In this document: one piece after another, positions 7,478-14,746 of the stretch
Layout: the number at the start of each line of letters is the position of its first letter
Position numbering within the stretch: position 1 is the stretch's first letter
Source: Clostridia bacterium
Lineage (GTDB): Bacteria; Bacillota_A; Clostridia; Oscillospirales; CAG-272
Direction of reading: 5' to 3'
Length of the DNA: 15,205 nt
Assembly (NCBI GenBank): GCA_017652965.1
Contig: JAGBZZ010000059.1
Location: 1-15,205 of the forward strand
Translations under genes and position numbers: made by a program
The notes under the pieces: generated by a model
What the model saw: only the letters and a program-made list of their open reading frames with translations
The model's database searches: none
What the model was told of the DNA's origin: nothing

Positions 7478-7504
7478 AAAAAGCCACCCTGAGGGCGGCT
7501 TTTT
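7478..7504 (-). terminator. Intrinsic terminator after the beta-helix lipoprotein gene
   Basis: In the minus-strand transcript a 12-bp stem with arms AAAAAGCCGCCC and GGGTGGCTTTTT closes a 3-nt loop; the single non-Watson-Crick position is a G-U wobble on this strand but an A-C mismatch on the other, which fits minus-strand use. It begins 8 nt after the TAA stop of the lipoprotein gene and separates it from the dGTPase gene. Confidence 0.85.
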
Positions 7505-7512
7505 GACAGGCA

Positions 7513-8808
7513 TTATTTCGTGATAGTGGTTCCTTCGGGGAAGCTGTTACCCTCAACGGTAACCGTCCCGGTCGCGGCGGTGATCTTCACAATGTCGGCA
7601 TCCGCACCGAGGTAATCGGTGACGGTGTTGCCGCTTACGACTACCGTTGCGGTCAGCTCATTGGCACGGAGGAAGCGCTCGGAAAGGCCGCTTACCGTGT
7701 TATCCGTGATGGTCACGGTGCCGGTGTAGGGCGTACCGTCGGCCGCAAGCAGGATGGCGTGCATGGCCACGTTCTTCAGGGTGTTATTGGTGACGGTGAG
7801 GTTTTCGGTGCCGCGAAGCTCAAGCATCTGATAGGCACCGTCCACCGTGCAGTTGGAGACGGTGATGTTCTTCATCGCGGTGGTCAGCACGGTCACGCCG
7901 TTTGCCATAACGTCGGCGGTCTTGCCCGAACGGTAGAGCAGGCGGGAGTCTCTGTCAAGGTCGGTCATCTTGCAGGAATCCAGGGTCAGGCCGTCTACAG
8001 CCACGGTGCCCGAAAGGTCGATGGCTACGGGGGCGTTACCGGTGAAGGTGATACCGCTGATCGAGACGTTCTTCAGCGAGATGGCGGCCTGCAGGTAGGT
8101 GATGGCCGAGTTGGAGTGGGTGTTGGTGCCGGGGGTGTAGGTCAGTGCCTCCAGCTTGAAGCAGTCAACCTTGGCGCCGGGGGCGGCAAGGATGGTCAGA
8201 TCCTTGAACTCACGCAGAAGGAGAACGCCGGAGCCGCCCGCCCACTCGGGCATTTCATAGCGGGTGCTGGTGTCGTCAATGGTACGCAGATACAGCGTGC
8301 CGTAGTTCGTTGCGTTCAGGTAGATGGTGGTGCCCTCGGTGGCGGCATCCAGGGCGGCCTGCGCCTCGGTAGCGTTCTTCACCACGTAGGAGTTCTCCAC
8401 AGGGGTCTTGGCGGTGGCGGTGTTGCACACGTCGCAAAGCTTCTGCAGATACAGGACACCGTCCGAAACGATGTACGAGGTCTTGCCCTCCTCATAGGTG
8501 TGCTCACCGGTGGCGGGAAGCACGGCAGACCTTTCAAAGCCGCAAACCGTGCAATGGGAGGCTTCCTTACCGGCAGTGCTGCATCCGGGGGCAAGCACCG
8601 TCGCGGTCTCGCTCATGGTGTGGGTGCCGAAATCGATGATCTCGGGCATCTCATCCTCCGTGTGCGTGCAGGAGGCCTCGTGCCAGTGGTGGGAGCCGTC
8701 ATAGGTGTAATCGGCATTGTACTCATGCTGATGCCCGCAGGAGGCCAGAAGGCAAACAGTAAGGCCAAGCAGAAGGGCAAGGGTGATAACAGTTGTCAGT
8801 TTTTTCAT
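7513..8808 (-). CDS. Beta-helix lipoprotein with N-terminal His/Cys modules
   Basis: A 431-residue surface lipoprotein. The signal peptide ends in a clear lipobox LASC (Cys24). Next comes a His-rich module (HHWHEASCTH, residues 40-49), then C76, C86 and C89 (C...CxxC with HTM/HTY borders), then a second C125-xx-C128 pair. From about 140 to the C terminus are repeated strands of the type NITVSNCTV / NLTVTNNTL / TVTITDNTV / TVVVSGNTV, which form a right-handed parallel beta-helix of the pectate-lyase-like kind. Such folds often bind or cleave polysaccharides, but I see no obvious lyase or hydrolase active site, so a binding role is as likely. The ATG at 8806-8808 has AGAGGAG upstream. It has its own consensus promoter and terminator and so seems monocistronic. 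The Cys/His modules are probably metal-binding or structural, by inference. Confidence 0.85.
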   Translation of the reverse strand: MKKLTTVITLALLLGLTVCLLASCGHQHEYNADYTYDGSHHWHEASCTHTEDEMPEIIDFGTHTMSETATVLAPGCSTAGKEASHCTVCGFERSAVLPATGEHTYEEGKTSYIVSDGVLYLQKLCDVCNTATAKTPVENSYVVKNATEAQAALDAATEGTTIYLNATNYGTLYLRTIDDTSTRYEMPEWAGGSGVLLLREFKDLTILAAPGAKVDCFKLEALTYTPGTNTHSNSAITYLQAAISLKNVSISGITFTGNAPVAIDLSGTVAVDGLTLDSCKMTDLDRDSRLLYRSGKTADVMANGVTVLTTAMKNITVSNCTVDGAYQMLELRGTENLTVTNNTLKNVAMHAILLAADGTPYTGTVTITDNTVSGLSERFLRANELTATVVVSGNTVTDYLGADADIVKITAATGTVTVEGNSFPEGTTITK

Positions 8809-8867
8809 TTTGGGTTCTCCTCTTGGGGATAGTTAGGTATTGGGGCGCAGTGGCGACCCATAAAGAT

Positions 8868-8896
8868 ATTATAAGGGAAAGCAACTGCTTTGTCAA
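8868..8896 (-). promoter_or_regulatory. Promoter of the beta-helix lipoprotein gene, perfect sigma-A consensus
   Basis: On the minus strand, TTGACA (8891-8896) and TATAAT (8868-8873) are spaced exactly 17 bp. The leader to the start codon at 8808 is about 50 nt. Its -35 box is 33 bp from that of the divergent ribF promoter. Confidence 0.85.
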
Positions 8897-8929
8897 GGGG
8901 TAACAAAAAGAAAGCCGTAAAGCTTTGGC

Positions 8930-8958
8930 TTGACAATGCTTTCCATTTATAGTATAAT
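8930..8958 (+). promoter_or_regulatory. ribF promoter, perfect sigma-A consensus
   Basis: TTGACA (8930-8935) and TATAAT (8953-8958) are spaced 17 bp on the plus strand. The leader before the GTG start at 8991 is only about 25 nt, too short for an FMN riboswitch, so ribF here appears to be expressed constitutively. Confidence 0.88.
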
Positions 8959-8990
8959 AATCGCGCTAACAAAGAAGGAAGGAGAATGCC

Positions 8991-9914
8991 GTGGAGATTT
9001 TATCCCTGCCCGCGCTTACCCCCGTCCCCGCGCCTGCGGCCTCGGTGGTTGCCCTGGGCTTTTTTGACGGTGTCCATACGGCGCATGCGGCCGTTTTGGC
9101 CAAAGCCGCCGCCGTGGCGGCCGCACGCGGCCTGCCGCTTCTCCTGTTCACCTTCAGCGCCGCCGATGCCCCCAAGGGGGCGCCCCTGCTTTCGGGGGAT
9201 GAGGAGCGCGCCGCCCTGTTTTTTGCCGCCGGTGCCACGCACGTTGTTTTTGCCCCCTTTTCGGCCTTGGCCGATATGGCGCCCGAGGCCTTCGTCGCCT
9301 ATCTTGTCGATAAGGCACACGTCGGGGTTGCCGTAACCGGGGAAAACTTCCGCTTTGGCCGTGGGGCGGCGGGGGATGCCTCCTTGCTTGCCCGTCTGAT
9401 GCGCGCGCATGGCGGCGAGGCCTACGCCGTCCCATCGCAGTGCTTTGAGGGGGCGCCGATCTCCTCCAGCCGCATCCGCCGTGCGCTTGCGGATGGGGAC
9501 TGCCGCCTGGCCACCGCCCTCCTTGGGCGGCCGTACGCCTTAACGATGCCGGTCACGCACGGGCGGCATCTCGGGCACGTGCTGGGCTTTCCCACTGCCA
9601 ACTTCCGCCCGCCCGCGCGGCGCGCCCTGCCGGCCTTTGGCGTGTACGGCACCGAGGTGACCCTGCCGGACGGCCGTATCCTGCGAGGGGTGACCGACGT
9701 TGGCCGCCGCCCGACGGTGGGGGGCGAGGAGGTGCGCGTGGAGACCCATATTTTAGACTATTCCGGCGATCTGTACGGCAGTATGCTGACGGTCGCCTTC
9801 CTCGGCCGTGTGCGGGAGGAGAGATGCTTTTCCTCTCTTTCCGCCCTGACCGAGCAGATCAAACGTGACTGTGAGGAGGTACGCGCATGGAAACAACAGA
9901 ATGGACCAAGCTGA
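8991..9914 (+). CDS. ribF: Bifunctional riboflavin kinase / FAD synthetase
   Basis: Phosphorylates riboflavin to FMN and adenylylates FMN to FAD in the cytoplasm. The 307 residues match the usual size. The N-terminal adenylyltransferase half shows GFFDGVHTAH (23-32), GENFRFGRGAAGD (117-129) and the ISSSRIR motif (157-163). The C-terminal riboflavin kinase half shows HLGHVLGFPTANF (193-205), GVYGTEV (217-223) and HILDYSGDLYG (253-263). The first motif normally reads GxFDGVHxGH; here Ala replaces the Gly. The GTG start at 8991 follows GGAAGGAGAATGCC; the nearby ATG at 8986 is in another frame. It is first in a plus-strand operon and overlaps prmA by 28 nt. Confidence 0.95.
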   Translation: MEILSLPALTPVPAPAASVVALGFFDGVHTAHAAVLAKAAAVAAARGLPLLLFTFSAADAPKGAPLLSGDEERAALFFAAGATHVVFAPFSALADMAPEAFVAYLVDKAHVGVAVTGENFRFGRGAAGDASLLARLMRAHGGEAYAVPSQCFEGAPISSSRIRRALADGDCRLATALLGRPYALTMPVTHGRHLGHVLGFPTANFRPPARRALPAFGVYGTEVTLPDGRILRGVTDVGRRPTVGGEEVRVETHILDYSGDLYGSMLTVAFLGRVREERCFSSLSALTEQIKRDCEEVRAWKQQNGPS

Positions 9915-10804
9915 CCCTGAAGGGAAGATGTGAGGACGTGGAGATCCTGTCGGCGGTGATGTCGATGCTGGACGAGGGGCTTCTTATTGAGGATTTTTCG
10001 GATCTTTTGGGGGATAGCCCGTACGGGGAGGTCCTGCCCGAGCTTTCGGAGGCCGACCGTGATACCGCCGCCGTTTCGGTCTTTCTGCCCGCCGACCGCT
10101 CGCTTTCCGAGGCGGCTACCTTTGTGCGGGAGCGCCTGGCCGCGGTAGGGGTAGAGGCGACGCTTTCGACCGAGGGCATCCGCGAGGAGGACTGGGCCGA
10201 GACCTGGAAGCGGTATTATCACCCCATCCCCTTCGGACGGCTGACGGTGGTGCCCGCCTGGGAGGAGTATACCCCCCGCCCGGATGAGCTGATCCTGCGG
10301 ATGGATCCCGGGACGGCCTTCGGCACGGCCACACACGAGACCACCCATATGATGATCGAGCTTCTGACCGAGGAGATCACGGGTGGCGAGCGGGTTTTGG
10401 ACGTTGGCTGCGGCAGTGGCATTCTCGCCATGGCTGCCCGCCTTCTCGGTGCGGCCACGGCCGACGCCTATGACCTTGACCCCGAGGCTGTGCGGGTCGC
10501 AAAGAAGAACATTGCCGACTCCGGCCTGACCGACGTCCGCGCCGCCGTTTCGGATCTTCTTGCCTCTGTGGAAAAAGAGAACGGGGCCTATGACGTGATC
10601 GTGGCCAATATCGTGGCCGACATCCTGCTGCGCCTGGCCCCCGATACGCCCCCCTACCTGAAAAAGGGCGGCCTGTTTGCCGTTTCGGGCATTCTTTCCG
10701 CCCGTGCCGACGAGGTGCGGGAGGGGATCGCGGCGGCCGGCTTCACCTTCCTGCGGGAAAAGCGGGAGGGCGACTGGTACGCCATGCTTTTCCGGGGGGT
10801 GTGA
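9887..10804 (+). CDS. prmA: Ribosomal protein L11 methyltransferase
   Basis: Trimethylates ribosomal protein L11 using S-adenosylmethionine. The 305-residue protein has the N-terminal substrate-recognition domain (about 1-95), then DPGTAFGTATHETT (140-153), the SAM-binding motif VLDVGCGSGIL (170-180), an acidic motif II region (AYDLDPEA, 194-201) and NIVADIL (241-247), the catalytic-region motif of PrmA. The ATG at 9887 follows GAGGAGG and lies inside the end of ribF (28-nt overlap), which implies translational coupling. One base separates its stop from the rsmE start. The prmA-rsmE pair is a common arrangement in Firmicutes. Confidence 0.95.
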   Translation: METTEWTKLTLKGRCEDVEILSAVMSMLDEGLLIEDFSDLLGDSPYGEVLPELSEADRDTAAVSVFLPADRSLSEAATFVRERLAAVGVEATLSTEGIREEDWAETWKRYYHPIPFGRLTVVPAWEEYTPRPDELILRMDPGTAFGTATHETTHMMIELLTEEITGGERVLDVGCGSGILAMAARLLGAATADAYDLDPEAVRVAKKNIADSGLTDVRAAVSDLLASVEKENGAYDVIVANIVADILLRLAPDTPPYLKKGGLFAVSGILSARADEVREGIAAAGFTFLREKREGDWYAMLFRGV

Positions 10805-10805
10805 T

Positions 10806-11549
10806 ATGCCGCGCTTTTTTGTGACCGACGGCAGCCTTTCGCCCTCTGCACGTGAGGTGACCCTTTTGGGGGAGGATGCCCGCCATATCTCGCTTTCCCT
10901 GCGGATGGCCGCCGGGGAGGAGCTGACCCTTTCGGACGGGGAGGGGAACGACTATCTTTGCCGCCTGCAGGCGCTTACGCCCACCGCCGTTACGGCCGAG
11001 GTGCTGTCCTGCCGCCGCGGCGAGGCCGAGCCCCCCTTTCCTATTTACGTCTATATGGCCTATCCCAAGGGGGATAAGCTGGAATTTGTGATCGAAAAGG
11101 CGGTAGAGCTGGGGGCGGCCGCCGTCTGCCCCTTTCTTTCCTCCCGCTGTGTGCGCCGCCCCGCCGCCGAAAAGACCGCCCGTCTGACCGAGCGGTACTG
11201 CCGCATTGCGCGTGCGGCGGCAGGCCAGTGCGGCCGCGCCGTCCTGCCGAGGGTAGAAGAGACCCTAAGCTTTGAGGCGATGCTGGCAAGGGCGACGGCC
11301 GAGGGGCCGGCGCTTTTCTGCTATGAGGGTGAGGGTACACGCCAGATCCCTGCCGTGCTTTCTGACCTCAAAAGCCCCCGCGCCCTCTCGGTGATCATCG
11401 GGGCAGAGGGGGGCTTTTCCCCCGAGGAGGCCGCCGCCGCGCAGGCGGCAGGGTGCCATCTGACAGGGCTTGGCCGCCGTATCCTGCGGTGTGAAACCGC
11501 CCCTCTTGTGGCGCTTTCCTGTGTGGGATTTTACTATGATTTTACGTAA
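10806..11549 (+). CDS. rsmE: 16S rRNA (uracil-1498-N3)-methyltransferase
   Basis: Methylates U1498 of 16S rRNA, a SPOUT-type SAM-dependent enzyme with a knotted fold. The 247 residues contain an N-terminal PUA-like RNA-binding part (about 1-70), YPKGDKLEFVIEKAVELG (86-103), CGR at 142-144, and the knot motifs IIGAEGGFSPEE (197-208) and LGRRILRCETAPLVAL (222-237). The ATG at 10806 is one base after the prmA stop; an in-frame ATG further upstream lies within prmA and is not used. No convincing intrinsic terminator follows in the next 122 bp. Confidence 0.95.
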   Translation: MPRFFVTDGSLSPSAREVTLLGEDARHISLSLRMAAGEELTLSDGEGNDYLCRLQALTPTAVTAEVLSCRRGEAEPPFPIYVYMAYPKGDKLEFVIEKAVELGAAAVCPFLSSRCVRRPAAEKTARLTERYCRIARAAAGQCGRAVLPRVEETLSFEAMLARATAEGPALFCYEGEGTRQIPAVLSDLKSPRALSVIIGAEGGFSPEEAAAAQAAGCHLTGLGRRILRCETAPLVALSCVGFYYDFT

Positions 11550-11607
11550 GGTATTCAAAATTGCATAAAAACTGTGAAAAGATTTTGTGAATTTTTGGGC
11601 TAAACTA

Positions 11608-11636
11608 TTGCAAAACGACAAAAGATGCGGTAAAAT
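11608..11636 (+). promoter_or_regulatory. Promoter before the PucR/CdaR-type regulator
   Basis: TTGCAA (11608-11613) and TAAAAT (11631-11636) are spaced 17 bp, each one or two bases off consensus, in an AT-rich 122-bp gap. The start codon lies 35 nt downstream of the -10 box. The rest of the gap (11550-11607) is AT-rich with no clear stem-loop. Confidence 0.6.
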
Positions 11637-11671
11637 ATAGGACAGTCTTTACAAAATGAAAGGAAATAACT

Positions 11672-12772
11672 ATGTCTAACCGTTTGTTCCAAGGGGTCAT
11701 CCAGCAAATGAAGGGCGCAATGGACAGAAATGTCGGCGTCGTTGACGAAAACGGTGTTGTTGTAGCAAGCAGTGAGCTTTCCTATATGGGCGAGATCCGT
11801 ACCGGGATCCGCGAGGAGCTTTCGTTTTCTTCCGATTTTGTGATCCTTGGTGGGGTAACCTACCGCTATATTAACGCCGCCGCCAAGGCCGGGGCGATCG
11901 TATTTGTGGAGGGCGACGATGCCGAGGCCGAAAAATCCTCGCTTCTGCTTTCCGTGATGCTTTTGAATATCAAGAACCTTTACGACGAAAAATACGATAA
12001 GGGCTCGTTTATCAAAAACATCATGCTTGACAATATTCTGCCGAGCGACATCTATATTAAGAGTAAGGAGCTCCACTTCACGTCCGAGGAGCATCACGCC
12101 GTCCTTGTTATCAAGTTTGCCGACAAGGTGGATATGATGCCCTATGACATCATCCAGGGCATGTTCCCGGATAAGACCCACGATTACGTCATCAATATCG
12201 GTGAGCAGGATATCGTGCTGGTCAAGGAGGTTGAGCCCACGTCCGACGCGCAGGAGCTGGAGGCACTGGCAGGGGCGATCGTGGAGACGCTTCTGACCGA
12301 GTCCTATCCCAAAAAGGTCTACATCGGCATTTCCACCATCGTGGATAGCCTGAAGGATCTTGCCCGCGCCTATAAGGAGGCACGCATTGCGCTTGAGGTC
12401 GGAAAGGTGTTTGACAATGAGAGAAGCGTCATCAGCTATCAGAACCTCGGCATCGGGCGTCTTATCTATCAGCTTCCCACCACCCTTTGCGAGGCCTTTT
12501 TGCAGGAGGTCTTCAAGCGCGGGTCGCTGGAGTCGCTGGAATCGCGCGATGACGACACCCAGATGAAGACGGTACGCGCCTTCTTTGAAAATAACCTGAA
12601 CGTATCCAAGACGGCAGAAAGCCTCTACGTGCACCGTAACACCCTCGTGTACCGCCTTGAGAAGATCCGTAAGCTGACGGGGCTTGATCTGCGTGAGTTT
12701 GATCATGCCGTGACCTTTAAGGTGGCGCTGATGGTGAAGAAGTATCTTTCCACCAAGCCCGCTAAGTTTTAA
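11672..12772 (+). CDS. PucR/CdaR-type helix-turn-helix regulator
   Basis: A 366-residue transcription factor. The C-terminal part (about 298-360) is the PucR-type helix-turn-helix, with FFENNLNVSKTAESLYVHRNT followed by VYRLEKIRKLTGLDL. The middle (about 140-260) resembles the degenerate GGDEF-like domain of CdaR proteins, including YPKKVYIGIS and LARAYKEARIALEVG. The N terminus (about 1-105) reads like a sugar-diacid-recognition sensor (VGVVDENGVVVASSE). Family members sense small metabolites, but no catabolic genes lie next to it, so neither its ligand nor its targets can be inferred. The ATG at 11672 follows AAAGGAAA. The stop codon overlaps the ribosome binding site of the peptidase gene 12 bp on, so the two are likely co-transcribed. 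Confidence 0.88.
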   Translation: MSNRLFQGVIQQMKGAMDRNVGVVDENGVVVASSELSYMGEIRTGIREELSFSSDFVILGGVTYRYINAAAKAGAIVFVEGDDAEAEKSSLLLSVMLLNIKNLYDEKYDKGSFIKNIMLDNILPSDIYIKSKELHFTSEEHHAVLVIKFADKVDMMPYDIIQGMFPDKTHDYVINIGEQDIVLVKEVEPTSDAQELEALAGAIVETLLTESYPKKVYIGISTIVDSLKDLARAYKEARIALEVGKVFDNERSVISYQNLGIGRLIYQLPTTLCEAFLQEVFKRGSLESLESRDDDTQMKTVRAFFENNLNVSKTAESLYVHRNTLVYRLEKIRKLTGLDLREFDHAVTFKVALMVKKYLSTKPAKF

Positions 12773-12784
12773 GGAGGGATACCC

Positions 12785-14218
12785 GTGAAAGCACGATTTT
12801 TGCGCATCGGCACTCTTGCGCTGATCTTTACGGCGCTTATGCTGCTGATGCTTTCCTGCAGCTTCTTTGATGAGACCGGCACACCGCCCGACATCACGGA
12901 TCCCTTTACCGTGGGTAGCTATACCTACACATCGGCCGTGACCACCACCGTCCCTGTGACCACGGCGCCCGAGGAGATCCCGCCCCTGACAGGTGAGGAG
13001 CTTGAAAGCTTCCTCGGCTACGTCAACTATTCCAAGGTGTCGGCGGCGCAGCTGTACTACTTCTCCTACTATATCGGAGAGTACCGCGGGGTCGAGGATT
13101 GCCTGACCGAGATCTACGACGTTCTCTCCCCCCTCGGCGGCCTGCGTGACGTGACCGATCCCGAGGAGGCTACTACGGTATTCATCAATGCCTATGCCCG
13201 TGTGCTTGGCGACAATTACGGCTATTACTACGGCCCTGTCGATTACTCGGACTATACCGAGGATATCAGTGGGGAATACACCGGCATCGGTGTTTCGGTG
13301 TCTCTGAACGAGGATGGCTATGCCGACGTGCTTTCGGTGTTCCCCGGCTCTCCCGCTGAGGATGCCGGCATCCTGCCCGGCGACCTGATCGTCGGTGTGG
13401 GGGATGAGGACTTTGCCGTCATCGGCTATCAGAACGCCATTGACCTGATCCGCGGGGCGGAGGGCACCACGGTGGATATCACGGTTCGCCGCGCGGGTGA
13501 GGACATCCGCATGACGGTGGCACGCCGCAAGGTGACCGAGGTCACGGTGGAGTACAAGATGCTGGAGGGGAACATCGGGTATATCCGCATCCTCTCGTTT
13601 GACGACAGAACCTACGAGCAGTTTGTGGCCGCGCATATCGCCCTTGAGAATGCCGGCGCCGAAAGCTACGTCTTTGACGTGCGCAACAACCCCGGCGGCA
13701 CGCTGACCTCTGTGGTGGCGATCCTCGAATATATCCTGCCCGACGGGCCGATCGTGCATATGAACTATAAGCACGATTGGAATGACCACACCATTTCCTC
13801 TATCAAGGATATCGACCCGAATTATATGGCGGCCGCCGGCCGTGTGTATTACGAAAATCACGTGGTGGATGAGCCCATCATCGTGCTGGCCAACGGCAAC
13901 ACCGCCTCGGCGGGTGAGCTGTTTACCTCCTCGCTTGGGGACTACGGCGTCGCCGGGATCGTAGGGGAGACCACCTATGGCAAGGGGGTCGGCCAAACGG
14001 CGCTGACCATCGGTGACGATGGCTCCGCCCTTGTGATCACGGTGTTCAGCTACGACCCGCCCACCTCGCCGAACTACGATGGGGTCGGCATTACGCCTGA
14101 CGTTCCCGTGTCGCTTTCCGAGGAGGCCGCCGCCAAGAATCTCTATCGGCTGGAGTACCACGAGGACGATCAGCTGCAAAAGGCGGTATCGCTTCTGACA
14201 TCCGAAGAACAGAAATAA
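12785..14218 (+). CDS. S41-family (CtpA-type) processing peptidase, probable lipoprotein
   Basis: An exported serine protease with a Ser-Lys dyad, family S41, which trims or degrades envelope proteins from the C terminus. The 477 residues hold a hydrophobic signal (9-24) ending in LMLSC (Cys25 a likely but non-ideal lipobox), a Thr/Pro-rich linker (33-68), an N-terminal helical part, a PDZ domain (about 165-247, with YTGIGVSV and PGSPAEDAGILPGD) and the catalytic core: DVRNNPGG (298-305), Ser376 in NGNTASAGELF and Lys400 in TTYGKGVGQ. Both dyad residues are present. The start is GTG at 12785 with AAGGAGG upstream; no nearby ATG fits the frame. It follows the PucR/CdaR-type gene by 12 bp and precedes greA by 41 bp. 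Confidence 0.92.
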   Translation: MKARFLRIGTLALIFTALMLLMLSCSFFDETGTPPDITDPFTVGSYTYTSAVTTTVPVTTAPEEIPPLTGEELESFLGYVNYSKVSAAQLYYFSYYIGEYRGVEDCLTEIYDVLSPLGGLRDVTDPEEATTVFINAYARVLGDNYGYYYGPVDYSDYTEDISGEYTGIGVSVSLNEDGYADVLSVFPGSPAEDAGILPGDLIVGVGDEDFAVIGYQNAIDLIRGAEGTTVDITVRRAGEDIRMTVARRKVTEVTVEYKMLEGNIGYIRILSFDDRTYEQFVAAHIALENAGAESYVFDVRNNPGGTLTSVVAILEYILPDGPIVHMNYKHDWNDHTISSIKDIDPNYMAAAGRVYYENHVVDEPIIVLANGNTASAGELFTSSLGDYGVAGIVGETTYGKGVGQTALTIGDDGSALVITVFSYDPPTSPNYDGVGITPDVPVSLSEEAAAKNLYRLEYHEDDQLQKAVSLLTSEEQK

Positions 14219-14259
14219 CATCCCATATATAAGATAACAGACTGAAGGAGAATACGGTT

Positions 14260-14733
14260 ATGGCAAACGAAAGAACCTATACCAAAAAGGGCTATGAGGC
14301 ACTTCTTGAGGAAATGAGACAGCTGGAGGAGGCTATCGAGAAAAACAAAAAGGATATCTCGACCGCCCGTGCCTTTGGCGACCTTTCGGAAAACAGCGAG
14401 TATACCGAGGCTAAGGAAGAGCAGACCAAGCTCAACTACCGCAAGGAAGAGCTTCAGAATATGATCAAAAACGCCGTGGTGGTCGAGGAAAGCGAGACCG
14501 ACGCCTCGGTGGTTGGCATTGGCTCTATCGTCAAGGTGTACCTTGTCGAGCGCAAGAAAGAGATCGAGTATCATATCGTCGGCTCGTACGAGGCCGATCC
14601 CTTTGCGGGGCAGATCTCGGATCAGTCCCCGATCGGTGCGGCGCTTGTCGGTAAGCGCGCCGGCGACACCGTGGCCGCCGACCTGCCGAACGGCACGACC
14701 GCACACATTGAGATCCGCGACGTCAGAAGATAA
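14260..14733 (+). CDS. greA: Transcription elongation factor GreA
   Basis: Rescues backtracked RNA polymerase by stimulating cleavage of the 3' end of the transcript. The 157 residues fit the family length exactly. Residues 1-75 form the coiled-coil finger, with the acidic tip in [13 protein letters not shown] carrying Asp41 and Glu44, and the C-terminal FKBP-like domain (about 84-157) includes GIGSIVKV and [14 protein letters not shown]. The ATG at 14260 follows GAAGGAG. The 41-bp gap to the peptidase gene has an AT-rich patch but no paired -35/-10 that I trust. It is followed 13 bp later by lysS, the usual Firmicutes order. Confidence 0.97.
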   Translation: MANERTYTKKGYEALLEEMRQLEEAIEKNKKDISTARAFGDLSENSEYTEAKEEQTKLNYRKEELQNMIKNAVVVEESETDASVVGIGSIVKVYLVERKKEIEYHIVGSYEADPFAGQISDQSPIGAALVGKRAGDTVAADLPNGTTAHIEIRDVRR

Positions 14734-14746
14734 GGAGAGACCTTCC

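Noticed and set aside
7442..7513. 24-codon N-terminal extension of the dGTPase
   Set aside because: The extension would run through the terminator of the upstream gene, and a perfect AAGGAGGTG site points to the ATG at 7441.
8959..8990. FMN riboswitch upstream of ribF
   Set aside because: Only about 25 nt lie between the probable transcription start and the GTG codon, far too few for the roughly 120-nt element.
11550..11600. Terminator after rsmE
   Set aside because: Only a weak AT-only pairing with a loop near 20 nt can be drawn (TTCAAAAT with ATTTTGTGAA); it is not GC-stabilised.
11600..14221. An 873-codon open frame on the minus strand
   Set aside because: It lies antisense to two clearly recognisable genes (PucR/CdaR-type regulator and S41 peptidase), has low-complexity His/Gly/Arg/Val-rich composition and no family motifs. 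It arises from the codon bias of the plus-strand genes.
14219..14259. Separate promoter for greA in the AT-rich gap (TATATAAGAT patch)
   Set aside because: No -35 hexamer lies at a workable distance; the nearest candidate CTGACA is about 27 bp from the -10-like patch.
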